64,000 nucleotides of DNA from Xestospongia muta. Taxonomy: Eukaryota; Porifera; Demospongiae; Haplosclerida; Petrosiidae. A model generated the notes under the pieces. That model ran no database searches. It was not told where the DNA came from and worked only from the letters and a program-made list of their open reading frames with translations. Location: assembly GCA_963693285.1 (NCBI GenBank), contig OY848919.1:12271461-12335460 (forward strand). The letters run 5' to 3'. Shown in pieces: positions 41,101 to 52,692 of the stretch (position 1 is the first letter of the stretch; each line of letters opens with the position of its first letter). The position numbers were made by a program, and so were the translations under genes.

Positions 41101-44100
41101 ACAGGTAACGAATATTTTATTAATACATGTACATCTACATGTATTAATATATATCGTCATAGAAACGTATGAAAACCTGTGAATGAAATGTACATTATGT
41201 ACCTTGTCCAATTGCGACAGTATATAGCTAGGGCTAGCTTTAGGATCTGTGTAAGGTGGTTGATTGGTTTGTGAGATAAGCCTGACCAGTTCCTCTTCAC
41301 ATGCCTATAACAAGAGACAGGATATAATGTTATTATTATTTGCTGATATTCTTTATCAAAACTGACTTTCATGTTCTCTTGTAAGCCTTGAGCTTTAAGT
41401 GGAGTTTGTACTTCAATAAACTCAGAAACCTCTTTCACACACTCTCCACACATTTCCCATGCAATTTCCATCTCCTCCACATTGTTACGGTCAGTCTTTG
41501 AAACCAACACACCGCTTACAAGTAATGAATTAAGTAATGATAAAACAAACTGCATGGTTTCTCTTTCTTTGTCTCGCTCATTCTCAACTTTACGTAACTG
41601 TTGAGAGTAGCTAGCAAACCCTTCCAAATCATATCTTTTAGCAGACAGTATCTATATGATAATAATATAGCGACTTACAATGTATTAAAATTTTGAAATA
41701 TACAACATAAATGTGGATGGTTATGATTTTTAAATTAAAACCAAAATAGATTTTTATAATGGCAACAATATTAAATACATATGCAGAGTAAAGTACATTT
41801 CTTTAAATAGCATGAATTGTGTACATATATTAGTTAGTATATGCTACAATACCTCCATGTGTTTTTTAGCTAGTGTTGTTAGCCGTATACATTGGTTTTG
41901 TACAGTTTGAACACAATAGCATTGGACCCAGTCTATGATTCCTAGCAGTCTGGGTCTGAGACTAGTAACCAGAGTATGTGTAGTTATACAGAGTATGGTA
42001 TATGATGAAATGAAGTAGGGTGGAATATGAGAGAGTTTATCAAGCCAAGTATAGCCAGCCATTAGCGCTCTCTAGGAGAAAGATACAGTATTAGAAATTA
42101 AAAAATCTATCAGTCCTTTCATCAGTCAATATAACTATCCTATTATTATTAAATCTATCAGTCCTTTCATCAGTCAATATAACTATCCTATTATTATTAA
42201 ATCTATCAGTCCTTTCATCAGTCAATATAACTATCCTATTATTATTAAAACTATTAGTCCTTTCATCAGTCAATATAACTATCCTATTATTATTAAAACT
42301 ATCACTCCTTCCATCAGTCAATATAACTATCCTATTATTATTAAATCTATCAGTCCTTTCATCAGTCAATATAACTATCCTATTATTATTAAAACTATCA
42401 CTCCTCCCATCAGTCAATATAACTATCCTACTTCTCGTAAATAATGTATGTCAGATTGTCCATTCATCCATCATCTTTGTGCCTGTCTATCATATATCCA
42501 TTTATCCATCCAGCTATCACTCCATACAAACATTCATTCATCCCATTACCTCTATATCTTTTGGTTTCATGTCTTGTGATACATATCCAGTCTTCTGAGT
42601 CACCTCCCACGTTATTAGAAATCCATACAATTTACTAAGCCAATTATATTGCTCACAAAAGTCATCAATTTCTCTTTTTACAGTAACTAATATCTCTATT
42701 AGTCTACCAGTAGCTCTAGTTAATACTTCACTAGAAATATAAAATAAACATTACTTTAAATAAAATTTAGTAAAACACCCAAATACACATACAATATCTG
42801 AGTACATGCAGTAAGGACCCATATTGACAGCATGTTGACTTAATGGTTATAAGTATACAATATCTGAGTACATGCAGTAAGGACCCATATTGACAACATG
42901 TTAACTTAATGGTTATAAGTAAAATAATTTTCATTCTTTATTAACACACTTATAGTTACATATCTCACTTTGTTTCTAATTTTTCCAGTAGAGCAGATCT
43001 CACTAGTGAGATTTCAGTTCCATTACCAGTATTATATGGCAATGGTGTGAACTCATGAGGAAGACGAGGACTAAACAAGGAAGGCGAAGTAGAACCCTAT
43101 AAAAGGAATTATATATCTGAGTATTATTAAGTACATACTTGTAATCTATTAATACATGCATACAAGATGTATTATATATGTGTGTTATACACGTATAATA
43201 CATTATACATGTGATATACCTGAGTGCTTGTAGTGGAGGGAGGATTAGTGATGGTATGATAAGCACTCATGATATCAGCTATAGTAGTGTTTAATGGTTC
43301 TAGTAGTAATTGTTGTAAGTGGGAGGTACTAGGTGAGTGTGTTATATCTCCTAAAAAGAAATAAACTCAATCAAATAAGAATCATATGACATTATAATCT
43401 ATCCATCAATTTAAAGACCTATCCATCAATCCACCTGTCCATTCATTCATTCATCTATCTAATCAGCTTACCCTTTTCATTAAGTTCTAATTCACATTGT
43501 AACAGACACATTTCAAATAATTCTTCCTTATTAACTTCATCCTCCAAATCATTGCTATCATTAATAGAAGCAGTAGTTATAGATCGTTTCCTCCCTAACT
43601 CTTCTCCTTCAACTTCCTCTGAACTAATCCTTTTGGTCGTTATTAGTTCCAGCCATTGTTCTGCACCTTTCTCTACTAAACTAATCAAACATGAGCTCAC
43701 TATCTGTTCAACTAAAATGTGTAGCTTGTCTAGTTGTCCTCTACGATGATGAGACTCGTCTAGTTCCTCCTCAAGTTGAAGGTGTTGTTTCTTTTGTATA
43801 GAAATAGGTAAGTCAGAAACAAAGGGTTTATGTTGTTTTTCTGTCTCCAATTCTAAGACACGGCTATGAGAACTCTGAACGACTTCACAAACAATTTTTA
43901 GAACGAGTCTGAAATATTTTTGTAGATATTTCAATAATTTACGCTGTGATAAGCGAAGCTGAGTGGTATATCCACCTTGTGAATATTTACCAGTAATATT
44001 AAGGGTATGTACATTAATAGACAGTAAGTCATAAGAGAGGTTATTAATCTTCCACAAGGCCAGGGAGAATGGACAATGAAAACGAAGCCCAACAGAAAAA

Positions 44101-45395
44101 ACCTTAGCTTGCATTCTTTGATACTGCATTTGACGTACTTTCTTATGCCACTGCTTCAACATTTTACGAGTAAGATAGTCACGAAATATGGGAATTTCTC
44201 TAATCAAATTAAAAATGATTTTGTCTCGGGACCAACCTGCAAAACTCTGATGCTCACATTCGCCGTCGGAATAAATGTGAAGAAAACCAAACATTGAAAT
44301 TACAAAATGTTCAGGATCTGTTTGGGTTTTTGGAACAACTTTAAGCCGATAAGGATTCCAAGGAACACTATTAGTATAATTCAAATAAATCTCTTGTACT
44401 ACACTTGGCAAAGAATTTGTAGCAATAGCATGGAGTACATCTTCAGCTGTTTGAAGAACTAGTTGACCAGATTTGTCTGTCTCTAGTTGCCTACCCAATT
44501 TGGCTTGTAGCAATCTCTTCACTCTACTATTTGGTTCTAAGGTCTTTACTGGACCTCTCCTTCTCTGTCGTGTAGGAGGAGAGAAGTCTGATTTGAAAAG
44601 TGGTTCAAGTGATTTTCTCTTAGTTTCTTTGTAAAAACCTTGAGAAGAATGGGGTCGAGGTGGTAAGGTGGGTAGTAATGCTCTCTTTGAAATCTCTAAA
44701 TTTAAAGCATCTCTTTGTACAGTATTTGTTGACTGTAACAAATCAAATACTGCTAGTTGGTGAGCTCGGTATGTTACTGGTAAAGCATTCTTATCAAAAG
44801 AGCACAAGTCCTTACAACTGGTTCCACCATATGTGAAAGACCGAGTGTGTCGCTCAATCTTATGAGAGCTATGACTATGACAAGACTTTAATTTATCATC
44901 TCTCTGAGCATGTAGAAATTTGTGTGCCATGATCACTTCAGTCTTAAGTTGAGGAAATAATTTGGTGAGTCTAGAGACAATGTTTTCAGAGTCTAATCGA
45001 GTTTGAATAATCTGGTTTAGAGATCTGAGAATGTAATGTTCAGTCTCTGGTGTAGTGGCCAGCTCTGAGATTTGATCTGGTGATAGAGACTCCAAGTAGA
45101 GAAGGAGTGTGTTCCAGTCGTCATCACTGCAAGAAAAAAATAGACATAATAATTTGAACAATACTAGTCCTTTTATTATTGCTATTTTTTATAAGCGATT
45201 ACATATAACATTCAATTTGTCCTACAAATGCATTCAAGTTACAAGCTGAACCAGCAGTCAGCAACCTTACCTGTTTTCATTCAAAGCTGAGACAAAGAGT
45301 TGCTGGAGTGTTCTGGAAAGACTCTGACAACCTGATGACCCAGTAACGTCATTTGTATCTTTCTTTGACGATTGGATTGCAATAGAAACTGCCAT
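26158..45395 (-). CDS. DNHD1: Dynein heavy chain domain-containing protein 1-like
   Basis: Long, many-exon gene starting MAVSIAIQSSKKD (exon 45271-45395) and ending WVRQEHYY-stop. Dynein layout in order: tail (43470-45130; NPYRLKVVP, FLHIYSDGE), linker (about 39600-43000), AAA1 (about 37900-38990), AAA2 (about 35780-36640, GPSSSGKTTLFQ, then WIVLDG), AAA3 (about 33600-35060, VGEEGCGKTSFL), AAA4 (about 31190-33500, LLLGPRGVGRKT, then VVLLVDAAHLIW), stalk helices (about 31000-31165 and 30143-30385) around a microtubule-binding-type domain (30400-30850), AAA5 (28985-29941) and AAA6 with the C-terminus (26158-28490). In AAA1 the P-loop position reads LNGEISKETG, without the Gly-Lys-Thr, and Walker B is ILMFDGIDHL. 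Vertebrate DNHD1 is a sperm-flagellum protein. Exon borders were only partly traced. The naming is by divergence from DNAH and DYNC families, not by alignment. Confidence 0.82.
27300..27440. repeat. Cluster of ccatagcaac-type repeats in a DNHD1-like intron
   Basis: Five or more degenerate copies of ccatagcaac or tatagcaac are spaced about 20-40 bp. The word resembles an RFX half site, but it may simply be a simple repeat. Confidence 0.6.
34390..34622. repeat. 38-bp minisatellite in a DNHD1-like intron
   Basis: About six copies of a unit containing agtaatagtaatagtaat and tattacattgcaattta, at a constant 38-bp spacing. Confidence 0.95.
42095..42430. repeat. 48-bp minisatellite in a DNHD1-like intron
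   Basis: About seven copies of a unit containing ctttcatcagtcaatataac and tatcctattattatt. The 48-bp period keeps a minus-strand frame open over the array, which is not a protein-coding signal. Confidence 0.95.
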
Positions 45396-45594
45396 TGCAC
45401 TTCAATCGAAAGGATGGAAAGTGCATTTAAGTTGCTATAGAAATAAGCAGGTCACGCCTTCTATATAGTAATACGTGTAAATATGATGTATTAATTAACA
45501 TACCGTATATATAGTATAAGAAACAAAATTTAATTATTCATTAATCTTTAAATTCCATTTTAAAAAGACACAATAAAAATATCATATTACTTGA
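45396..45594. promoter_or_regulatory. Upstream of DNHD1-like gene; X-box-like site
   Basis: gttgctatagaaat at 45431-45444, 36 bp upstream of the start codon, matches the RFX X-box pattern GTTNCC-AT-GGNAAC except for three transitions. The region also serves as the 3' flank of the FEM1-like gene, whose stop is at 45595. Confidence 0.45.
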
Positions 45595-47682
45595 TTATAA
45601 GGAGACACAGCTCTCTAATCCACGTTTTACAGCTTTAGAATCATGCAAAGCAACAAATTTGGTCACACGAACTGGTAGATACTTTTCATACGCAATGTTA
45701 TACTCTGAAATTGCCTGAGCACAGAGACATTGTAAAGGTAAAGGGTCCCAAAATATCTTTGGCATAAAAATATGATAACTTTGATTAGCAGAGTAAGTGA
45801 GACTTGCGGCGTCCTCATGTGCTCCATTTACGAGCAGTAAAGCCTTGATATTTGCTCGTTTAGCTTTGTGAAGTAACCGTTGACCAAACAGATCGTAACT
45901 ATCTACAAAATCTGAAGCACCCCAATTTAATAGTGATTTTAGAACAAGATGATGTGAATGGTATGCATCGAAAGAAGCTAAAACAACTTTGTGTAGGAAA
46001 ACTTTAAAAAATCCTCCACCTTCATATACGGGTGAACATAGCATCACCAAATCTTTGCCAACGTCATCAAGAGACAGCTCAGAGTCAAGTTTCCATCGCC
46101 GTTTTATATCAAAGGTTTGTTCCAGTACATTCATTATAGAGGCCATGATTTCTTCCACTACAAACATTCTTGGAAAATGAAAATGTTTGCTGCTCATAAC
46201 TGCAGAGTAATACAAAAGATACTGAGTTGTCGTTTGCAAACAATTTTTAAGAAATTCAGCTACAGTTTTTAGAAAAATTTCACTGTCCACGAGTGCTCCT
46301 TCAATACGAGACAGAAAAGTACCTATCATTTTTAATCCCTTTATAATCACTCTCCCTAAATGGGGCAGCTCCAGAATATGAGAGTTTTCAGTTTTTAAAG
46401 AGATTATTTCAAAACCTCTTTGAAATAGTAACAAGGCCTCCATGAAATGGTGGAATTTGTGTGAATTTATTATCTTTTTGGCAAAAGTAAAGAGCGATTC
46501 AATGAGACTAAGAGAAGCATACCGATCACTATAGTCCTGGATGATCATTGAAAAATATTTCAATTCTTCCTCGTATGATTTTTTTCTCAATATATCCTCC
46601 AGATCTTGCATTTTTGTTGGAACTTTTCGGAAACCAAATACCGGGTCAGGTTGTGGTCCTTCATAGTTCACTACTCGACCTACAGCTATTGCCTCTCTCA
46701 TCAGTCCAACACACTTTTGAAGATTGCTTTCTATGAAATAGGAGGCAAAGAGGAACAGGGCATTGACTTTATTAGTTATATCTCTCTCTGTGGGTAACAA
46801 AAGACGAATCAAATCGTCATGTTCCCGTAGTAACACACTATCAACTACAACATACAACATTGGACCTTTGCCAATACGGAGAGCGCCGCCAACAATATGT
46901 ATACCTTGTACTAGAGGGACTTCTTTTAATAGTTTCTTTAAAGTAAGATGATTTCTTTCTACAGCTGCATGATGGAAAGCTGTATAACCATAGCTATCTG
47001 CATCTAAAGGATCAGCTCCAGCTTCCAACAACTGAGAGATAAGTTGGACAGCTAATTCTGAATGACCAGTTCTAGCTATGTGCATCAATGGGGTCATATC
47101 GTCATTGTCATGACAACACACATCAGCCTTACTGTCTATCAGTAAGCTTGCTGTACTGTAACGTCCATGCAGTATAGCAACAGTAAGAGGTGTCTGTGAA
47201 CAGCAATTGACAACATCAATATCAGCTCCTGATGCCAGTAGCAAGACCACAATCTCTGTGTTACCTCCTTTGGCTGCTGCATGCATGAGTGTATTGGCTT
47301 GGGTAAGAGATTTCTTGAAATGTGAATACTTCAGTGAGACTGGCTGTAGTTTTCCGTCATCAACAGTTTCTAACTGTTTATCCTCCTCGGGGACACAATA
47401 AATCAGCTCATTAATATCAAAATAGTTCAAATAACAAGGCAACATCTTTTCCACTAAGTCACCTGCATTTAGACTTTGACAAGCCTCAAACAAAACAGCG
47501 TCCATTCTGTGCAAAAAGGTGTTAGCACCAATATACTCACCAACTGGAGGCACAAGACGAAACTGCTGCATACTGGGGTCACCCATGTAAATTCTCTTTC
47601 TGAGGTCATTTATCTGTTCTTCAGAAGGCAACCATTCAATACAATAGACGGCCATGAATGCTTTAACACTAACTAAAGACAA
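45595..47682 (-). CDS. FEM1-like ankyrin-repeat protein, single exon
   Basis: One uninterrupted 695-codon frame. Ankyrin repeats occupy about residues 125-260 (NTLMHAAAKGGNTEIVVLLL, TPLTVAILHGRYSTASLLI, TPLMHIARTGHSELAVQLI, TAFHHAAVERNHLTLKKLL). A helical TPR-like middle region includes ALFLFASYFIESN. Late ankyrin-like repeats follow (LVLKSLLNWGASDFVDSYDL), then a C-terminal box PLPLQCLCAQAISEYNIAYE and LPVRVTKFVALH, resembling the VHL/SOCS-type box of FEM1 and ASB proteins. FEM1 proteins are substrate receptors of cullin-2 ubiquitin ligases that read C-terminal degrons; a similar role is inferred. The first ~120 residues are unlike FEM1 N-termini I know. Complete lack of introns contrasts with every other gene here and suggests retroposition. 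Confidence 0.72.
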   Translation of the reverse strand: MSLVSVKAFMAVYCIEWLPSEEQINDLRKRIYMGDPSMQQFRLVPPVGEYIGANTFLHRMDAVLFEACQSLNAGDLVEKMLPCYLNYFDINELIYCVPEEDKQLETVDDGKLQPVSLKYSHFKKSLTQANTLMHAAAKGGNTEIVVLLLASGADIDVVNCCSQTPLTVAILHGRYSTASLLIDSKADVCCHDNDDMTPLMHIARTGHSELAVQLISQLLEAGADPLDADSYGYTAFHHAAVERNHLTLKKLLKEVPLVQGIHIVGGALRIGKGPMLYVVVDSVLLREHDDLIRLLLPTERDITNKVNALFLFASYFIESNLQKCVGLMREAIAVGRVVNYEGPQPDPVFGFRKVPTKMQDLEDILRKKSYEEELKYFSMIIQDYSDRYASLSLIESLFTFAKKIINSHKFHHFMEALLLFQRGFEIISLKTENSHILELPHLGRVIIKGLKMIGTFLSRIEGALVDSEIFLKTVAEFLKNCLQTTTQYLLYYSAVMSSKHFHFPRMFVVEEIMASIMNVLEQTFDIKRRWKLDSELSLDDVGKDLVMLCSPVYEGGGFFKVFLHKVVLASFDAYHSHHLVLKSLLNWGASDFVDSYDLFGQRLLHKAKRANIKALLLVNGAHEDAASLTYSANQSYHIFMPKIFWDPLPLQCLCAQAISEYNIAYEKYLPVRVTKFVALHDSKAVKRGLESCVSL

Positions 47683-48967
47683 TATCCTTTTTTAAGACTG
47701 CTTACAGTTAATGCACCTTTTGACAAGAGCTATGACATAAAAAACGTGAAAGCTGGCTTCAGGGGACATCCCCTAAAATACTATTTCAATATCTACTACG
47801 ATGATATTATTAAGAAAGCCAGTAGTCATATGCTGTTTACATTATTATAACACCTGTACCAACACATAACACATCACGATAAGTCGATAAATTGCTAACT
47901 CATCTATGATAATTTATTACACAAGCAACAAACTAAGCATAACTTCCTCCCTACTTCTCAAAGTATGATGCCAATATTGAAGTTTTCATTGCATTAGTTA
48001 CTTTGTGATACTCAGACAAAAACAACAAGCATTATAAAGACACTAACATCACTATATGTCATCAGTTTACCATCTTTGTGTACCATCTAATAAGTAGTAT
48101 AATGTAACTTACATTAATATGTAATATTTGGAATATGTTATTAAATTTTTGCACCACAACATTCAGATACCATACTTATGTATACAACGTAACATGTACT
48201 CATTACACTGTGGTGTCTATAGGATTCTTGCATCGCATTAGAATCACAATTTATCAAGAAATGGATGTCATCATATGTCACAATACATCTGTACAAAGAT
48301 TGTGTTTCATGATATTGTGTTTCATAATAATAATAATAATAATAATAACGCCTGTCTCTCTCTTTGTCAATATATATTACTCAAACCAAACGTTCTTTCG
48401 AGATTTCTCTAAAAAAGGCTCAACCTGGGACATAAAAGAGAGTAAAAATTAATCAACCAAGCAAATATAGAATGTTCACTATTTTAAATGGAATTTTGTT
48501 GTTGTCTTAGTAACAAGGTTAGCTAGTACATTCACAGATCATATTACAACTTTGTTAGTTTTGTGCTCAGATGCCCACTCCTAAGAAAAGAACACCTGGT
48601 GACTTTAATCCAATTTCTTGTATTTGAACCATTTTTGGCTTACCAATCAGAATGTCCAAAATGAACATATGAATTATACATAGTTATTAAAAATTAAAAA
48701 CCAAGGTACAACCACAAAAGCAAAGTATTATTATATCTAGAGTTGTACTTGAAGCTATCACAAACAGGAGACAATAGCTACTTGTATTTTCTGAAGCTGA
48801 GATCTGCCATCTTATCCATGAGTGACATCCCATGATGCCACAATGACAAGAATTAGACTAAAGTCATTTTTCTTACATAAGTAAGTGGGAGTCTGGGCTT
48901 AAGACTACAACTGTACATGCTTAATTGCCGCTTGTAAATTTAAACTATCCATTAAATAAACTTGTTA
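47683..48967. other. Gene-free interval
   Basis: AT-rich. No exon with supporting splice sites or recognisable protein was seen on either strand. It contains an (ATA)n tract at about 48325-48350. Confidence 0.55.
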
Positions 48968-51138
48968 TCAACTTACTAATGTTATTACTTCATGATCTGG
49001 TTTAACTCCTAGCTCTCCCATAAGACGATACAAAGTTTCTACACTTACCCTGTTAACAAACCAAATAATACCTACCCTGTTAACAAACCAAATAATACCT
49101 ACCCTGTTAACAAACCAAATAATACCTACCCTGTTAACAAACCAAATAATACCTACCCTGTTAACAAACCAAATAATACCTACCCTGTTAACAAACCAAA
49201 TAATACCTACCCTGTTAACAAACCAAATAATACCTACCCTGTTAACAAACCAAATAATACCTACCCTGTTAACAAACCAAATAATACCTACCCTGTTAAC
49301 AAACCAAATAATACCTACCCTGTTAACAAACCAAATAATACCTACCCTGTTAACAAACCAAATAATACCATCATCCAGTCTTCTATAATTTATATTAACT
49401 ATATATTGTATTACTAGATACAACTGTTTGTCTATTAACTATCAAGTTACCTATCATTATATTTAATTAACTTCTCAAAGACTTCCTTGTAGAAATCTAA
49501 GTCTGGAACAATAGGTGGTTTAGCAAAGTACATTTCTTGAACCTAAATGTTATGATTGATACAAATTAAATCAAGCATATGCAGTAAGAAAAAACATACT
49601 CTTCGTAGTAAGTCATCTCTCTCTAGTTTTTCTTTCTCACTCATTACCTACATATAAAGATACTATTTAAATTATTATAATATTACTAGTCAGTAGTATA
49701 TCTCAATGCTTTTTTTTTATTTAGTGTATCTATGTAAACTGTAGAGGTGGATGTGTCATCGTAAGTCACACCATATGGCTTGCATAACCACATGAATACA
49801 CGTCCATTAAAGGAAATCATATCATCTGTATTGATTAAAATAATACATAATTATAACTGACCAATCAAATCGCATTATTTACAGTCAATAATGTCCATTA
49901 GTGCTTAGTGGTTTGGGTTGTCTATGAGCATAGTAACATTTTTATTGTATATGAGACCAGTTATGTCTTATATAAGTAGAACAAATAATTTTATCTTTGA
50001 TGTTGACTAACAAGGTTAGTGCTAGCTATGTCTACAGACTATTCCAGCTGTCAATTAGTCACTATGGTTACCATCATAATGGTAAAGTCTTATTTGGTAT
50101 TGTTTTTGTATTGTTGTACTCTACATTACATTAAAATGTCTTTAATGAGCAGAGTTAATGGTTTGATAGCTAATAATTACTATAGTAATAGTAGACCATC
50201 AGTAATGGAGTACTCTCTGTTGTCAATGTTTGTCTCTCCTTACTCATTATTGCTTCAGTTATTCTAGTTATTTAATTCTGTTGTTGTTTAAAATTACACT
50301 ACAATAATGATATTAAACTTCATTCCAAGAAGTTTTGTACTCTAAATGAATTAGAGCTCACAAAATAGACCTTTATCTGACCACTACAATAACTAGACAC
50401 CACCTCAACATAACCTTACCACTATCAAGTCAAAGAAGTTGAGCCTTTGGATTTGAACTGTCTTATAACTAAATCTCATTCAATTTACTAGATTTAAAGC
50501 ACTACCAAATATGGCAATTTAAGTACAAAGTTACAGAAATAGAACACTTTATTTGTTTCTTCCATTAACACTAACCACTGGTTGTATACCACAAACATCT
50601 GTCATATAGTCCCTAAATAGTTTACTACAAATATATAGACATACAGGGTTTGCTTCTAGTAGTAAAAGGCAATATGTGTATTGATAAGTGTGGCTTTGAT
50701 CTCTTAATCTGTCTAGAAAAAAAGGATACTATTTGCAGCTAAATAGTTGTATAGTATAGCTTATCTAACTTATTCTTTAAGCTCGTTCACTTTCATACTG
50801 TTATAGACACATTGCATGCTTCTTCCTTTTCTTTTAAATTTGTCTGCTCTTTGTTATCTTCTAGTTTCTTGCATTGTTAAATGTAGTAATGCATTGTCTA
50901 TGAATACAACAAACACATGGTCCTGCATACCTGTGGTCCTAGGTTCAGGTAAAGCAATTACCACATTCCTAAGGATGACCAAACCACTTATACATACATA
51001 CATATATGTTTACATGTGTGTGTGTGTGTACAAGAAGCTAGTAATATGTTTTGAAGCAGACCTAACTAGGTAGAATTTTTGTCTAAATTTACTATTACTA
51101 CTTGTTTTGTATCTTTTTACCAAAATATATACAAGGTA

Positions 51139-51178
<40 letters not shown>

Positions 51179-52692
51179 GTATATATACAAGTTAGATAAA
51201 CTAATATGACATGTTGACACACTATTGAGGCAATAATCAGTTTAGTAACCCTTCATTTATCAATCACGACAAGTATAGTTTTATTCCTCCTTACAACTTT
51301 ACCACATTCAACATCACAATAGATGACAATAAAGTCAAAAGCTTGCTAACATAAAACAGATTATGTACTTAAGTATACCATTTACGTATCGACCAACCAC
51401 TCAAGTACACACATTCGACCAACCACTCAAGCACATACAATCAACCAACCACTCAAGTACACACAATCGACCAACCACTCAAGTACACACACACTTACAT
51501 ATTCATCTCCTCCTATGTCACTGTTCATCCAGTCAAAGAAGCGTCCAATAAAACTTCTATTAAGTTTACGCGAGGCCTTCTCTTCTTCACCAGACAATGG
51601 TATTTCACTCTCAATTACTTTAGTAGAGAGTAGTCTGACCTTTACCACACTCAATGGCTCTATTAACGATACATCAATCACTTATATATGTGTGTGTACT
51701 GTACTCTGTTCATGTTGAGAATGACCACTAACACAGTGTTGTAATTTTGGCTAGGAATGAGGTAGAAGAGGTTTGAACTATTTAAAAGGCCTTGCAAGTT
51801 CTAAAATTTTATTGAAAAAACTAAAGCACTAGCTATCCAGAATGTCACATACCATAAATCCCCCTTAAAGTGGATGGCATTCCTCACATCCCTCCATGAT
51901 CTGACATAATGTATAATTAGTATATTATTAACAAATGATCATGCAAGCATTCTCCAGCTTCAGCAGAAAACTTTAAAAACTATCAAAAATATCTTTAACA
52001 GTAAAAGTATGATAAAGAAAACTCAGCTGCAAAGAACAACTTAAATTTTTTGGTGTAAATTAGAAAAACTTTACAACTATGACGTCATGTCCAAGTTGTT
52101 AAGTTGATAATGTATGTGATTATTGGAATTATACTAAACTGCACCAGTCATCCTCAACATGAACAGGATATATTTACATATGCATCTATATTGTCTAACA
52201 AGTATTAATGAATTGTCCATTAATAAATAATAATTGACTCTTAATTAGTATACATTCATAATATATCTCCATTTTAAATTATTTCCTCATGAACAAGTGA
52301 TTGTTACAATTTATATTAACATTGAGTCTAACAGCTGTATAAACTTATTTCAAATTTAATGGGAGTGGCCAGAGATCACATTAGATAGTCTAATGATTGT
52401 TACAAAAGCTGTCCACAACAATCATTATATAATTGATAATGTACTAAGCTATATATATATCACTGTGATGTTAGAATATTGTTGTAATATTAGGATATGA
52501 CAAATTTTAAACAAGACTGTCTTCATCAACAACAATAAGTACATCAAAAACTAACTACAGATGTTGCATTTTGTGTTATAGAAACTTACGAAGCGATGAT
52601 GGTGCCCTAGCAACACCTTGGCAACTGCAATACACCCTCCATGTCACTCTTCTGCCAGCAGACAACGCCAAACGAGTGCAGACAGCAGCCAT
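48968..52692 (-). CDS. Unrecognised gene with mitochondrial-type N-terminus
   Basis: Exon 52590-52692 encodes MAAVCTRLALSAGRRVTWRV and continues to a gtaag donor. It is Arg/Ser/Ala-rich and lacks acidic residues, as mitochondrial presequences do. Further minus-strand exons with good splice sites: about 51503-51678 (FIGRFFDWMNSDIGGDEY), about 49700-49820 (MISFNGRVFMWLCKPYG), about 49625-49650, about 49455-49540 (MYFAKPPIVPDLDFYKEVF) and about 48968-49050 (VETLYRLMGELGVKPDHE, then stop or a gtaagt donor). I do not recognise the family; LYRLMGELGVKPDHE recalls a pentatricopeptide helix but this is weak. It is not certain that all exons belong to one gene, and others may be missing. 49830-51480 otherwise shows only AT-rich DNA and a (TA)n tract at 51146-51174. 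Confidence 0.4.
49044..49371. repeat. 27-bp minisatellite, 12 copies, spanning a splice acceptor
   Basis: Perfect copies of a unit containing ccctgttaacaaaccaaata. On the minus strand each unit reads tttggtttgttaacag, then ggtaggtatt: a good acceptor followed by a donor-like word. The copy nearest 49051 is the acceptor of the exon encoding VETLYRLMG. The repeated open frame (GIIWFVNRV) is a by-product of the period being divisible by three. Confidence 0.95.
51390..51492. repeat. ~26-bp tandem repeat
   Basis: About four degenerate copies of cgaccaaccactcaagtaca beside the donor of the 51503-51678 exon. Confidence 0.9.
51720..52589. other. Probable first intron of the unrecognised gene
   Basis: AT-rich. 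No coding exon was recognised on either strand. Confidence 0.45.

Noticed and set aside
42091..42417. A protein of 16-residue repeats
   Set aside because: It is a 48-bp intronic minisatellite within the DNHD1-like gene, with no flanking conserved coding sequence.
26158..45395. Conventional axonemal or cytoplasmic dynein heavy chain
   Set aside because: The tail and AAA1 are too divergent, and the AAA1 P-loop is absent. The DNHD1-like assignment fits better.
48135..48452. Small plus-strand gene in the gene-free interval
   Set aside because: Composition is typical of AT-rich non-coding DNA, it includes an (ATA)n tract encoding poly-Ile, and it has no recognisable similarity.
48968..49423. A 151-codon protein of repeated GIIWFVNRV units
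   Set aside because: It is an intronic minisatellite with a period divisible by three. Each unit holds splice signals rather than conserved coding sequence.
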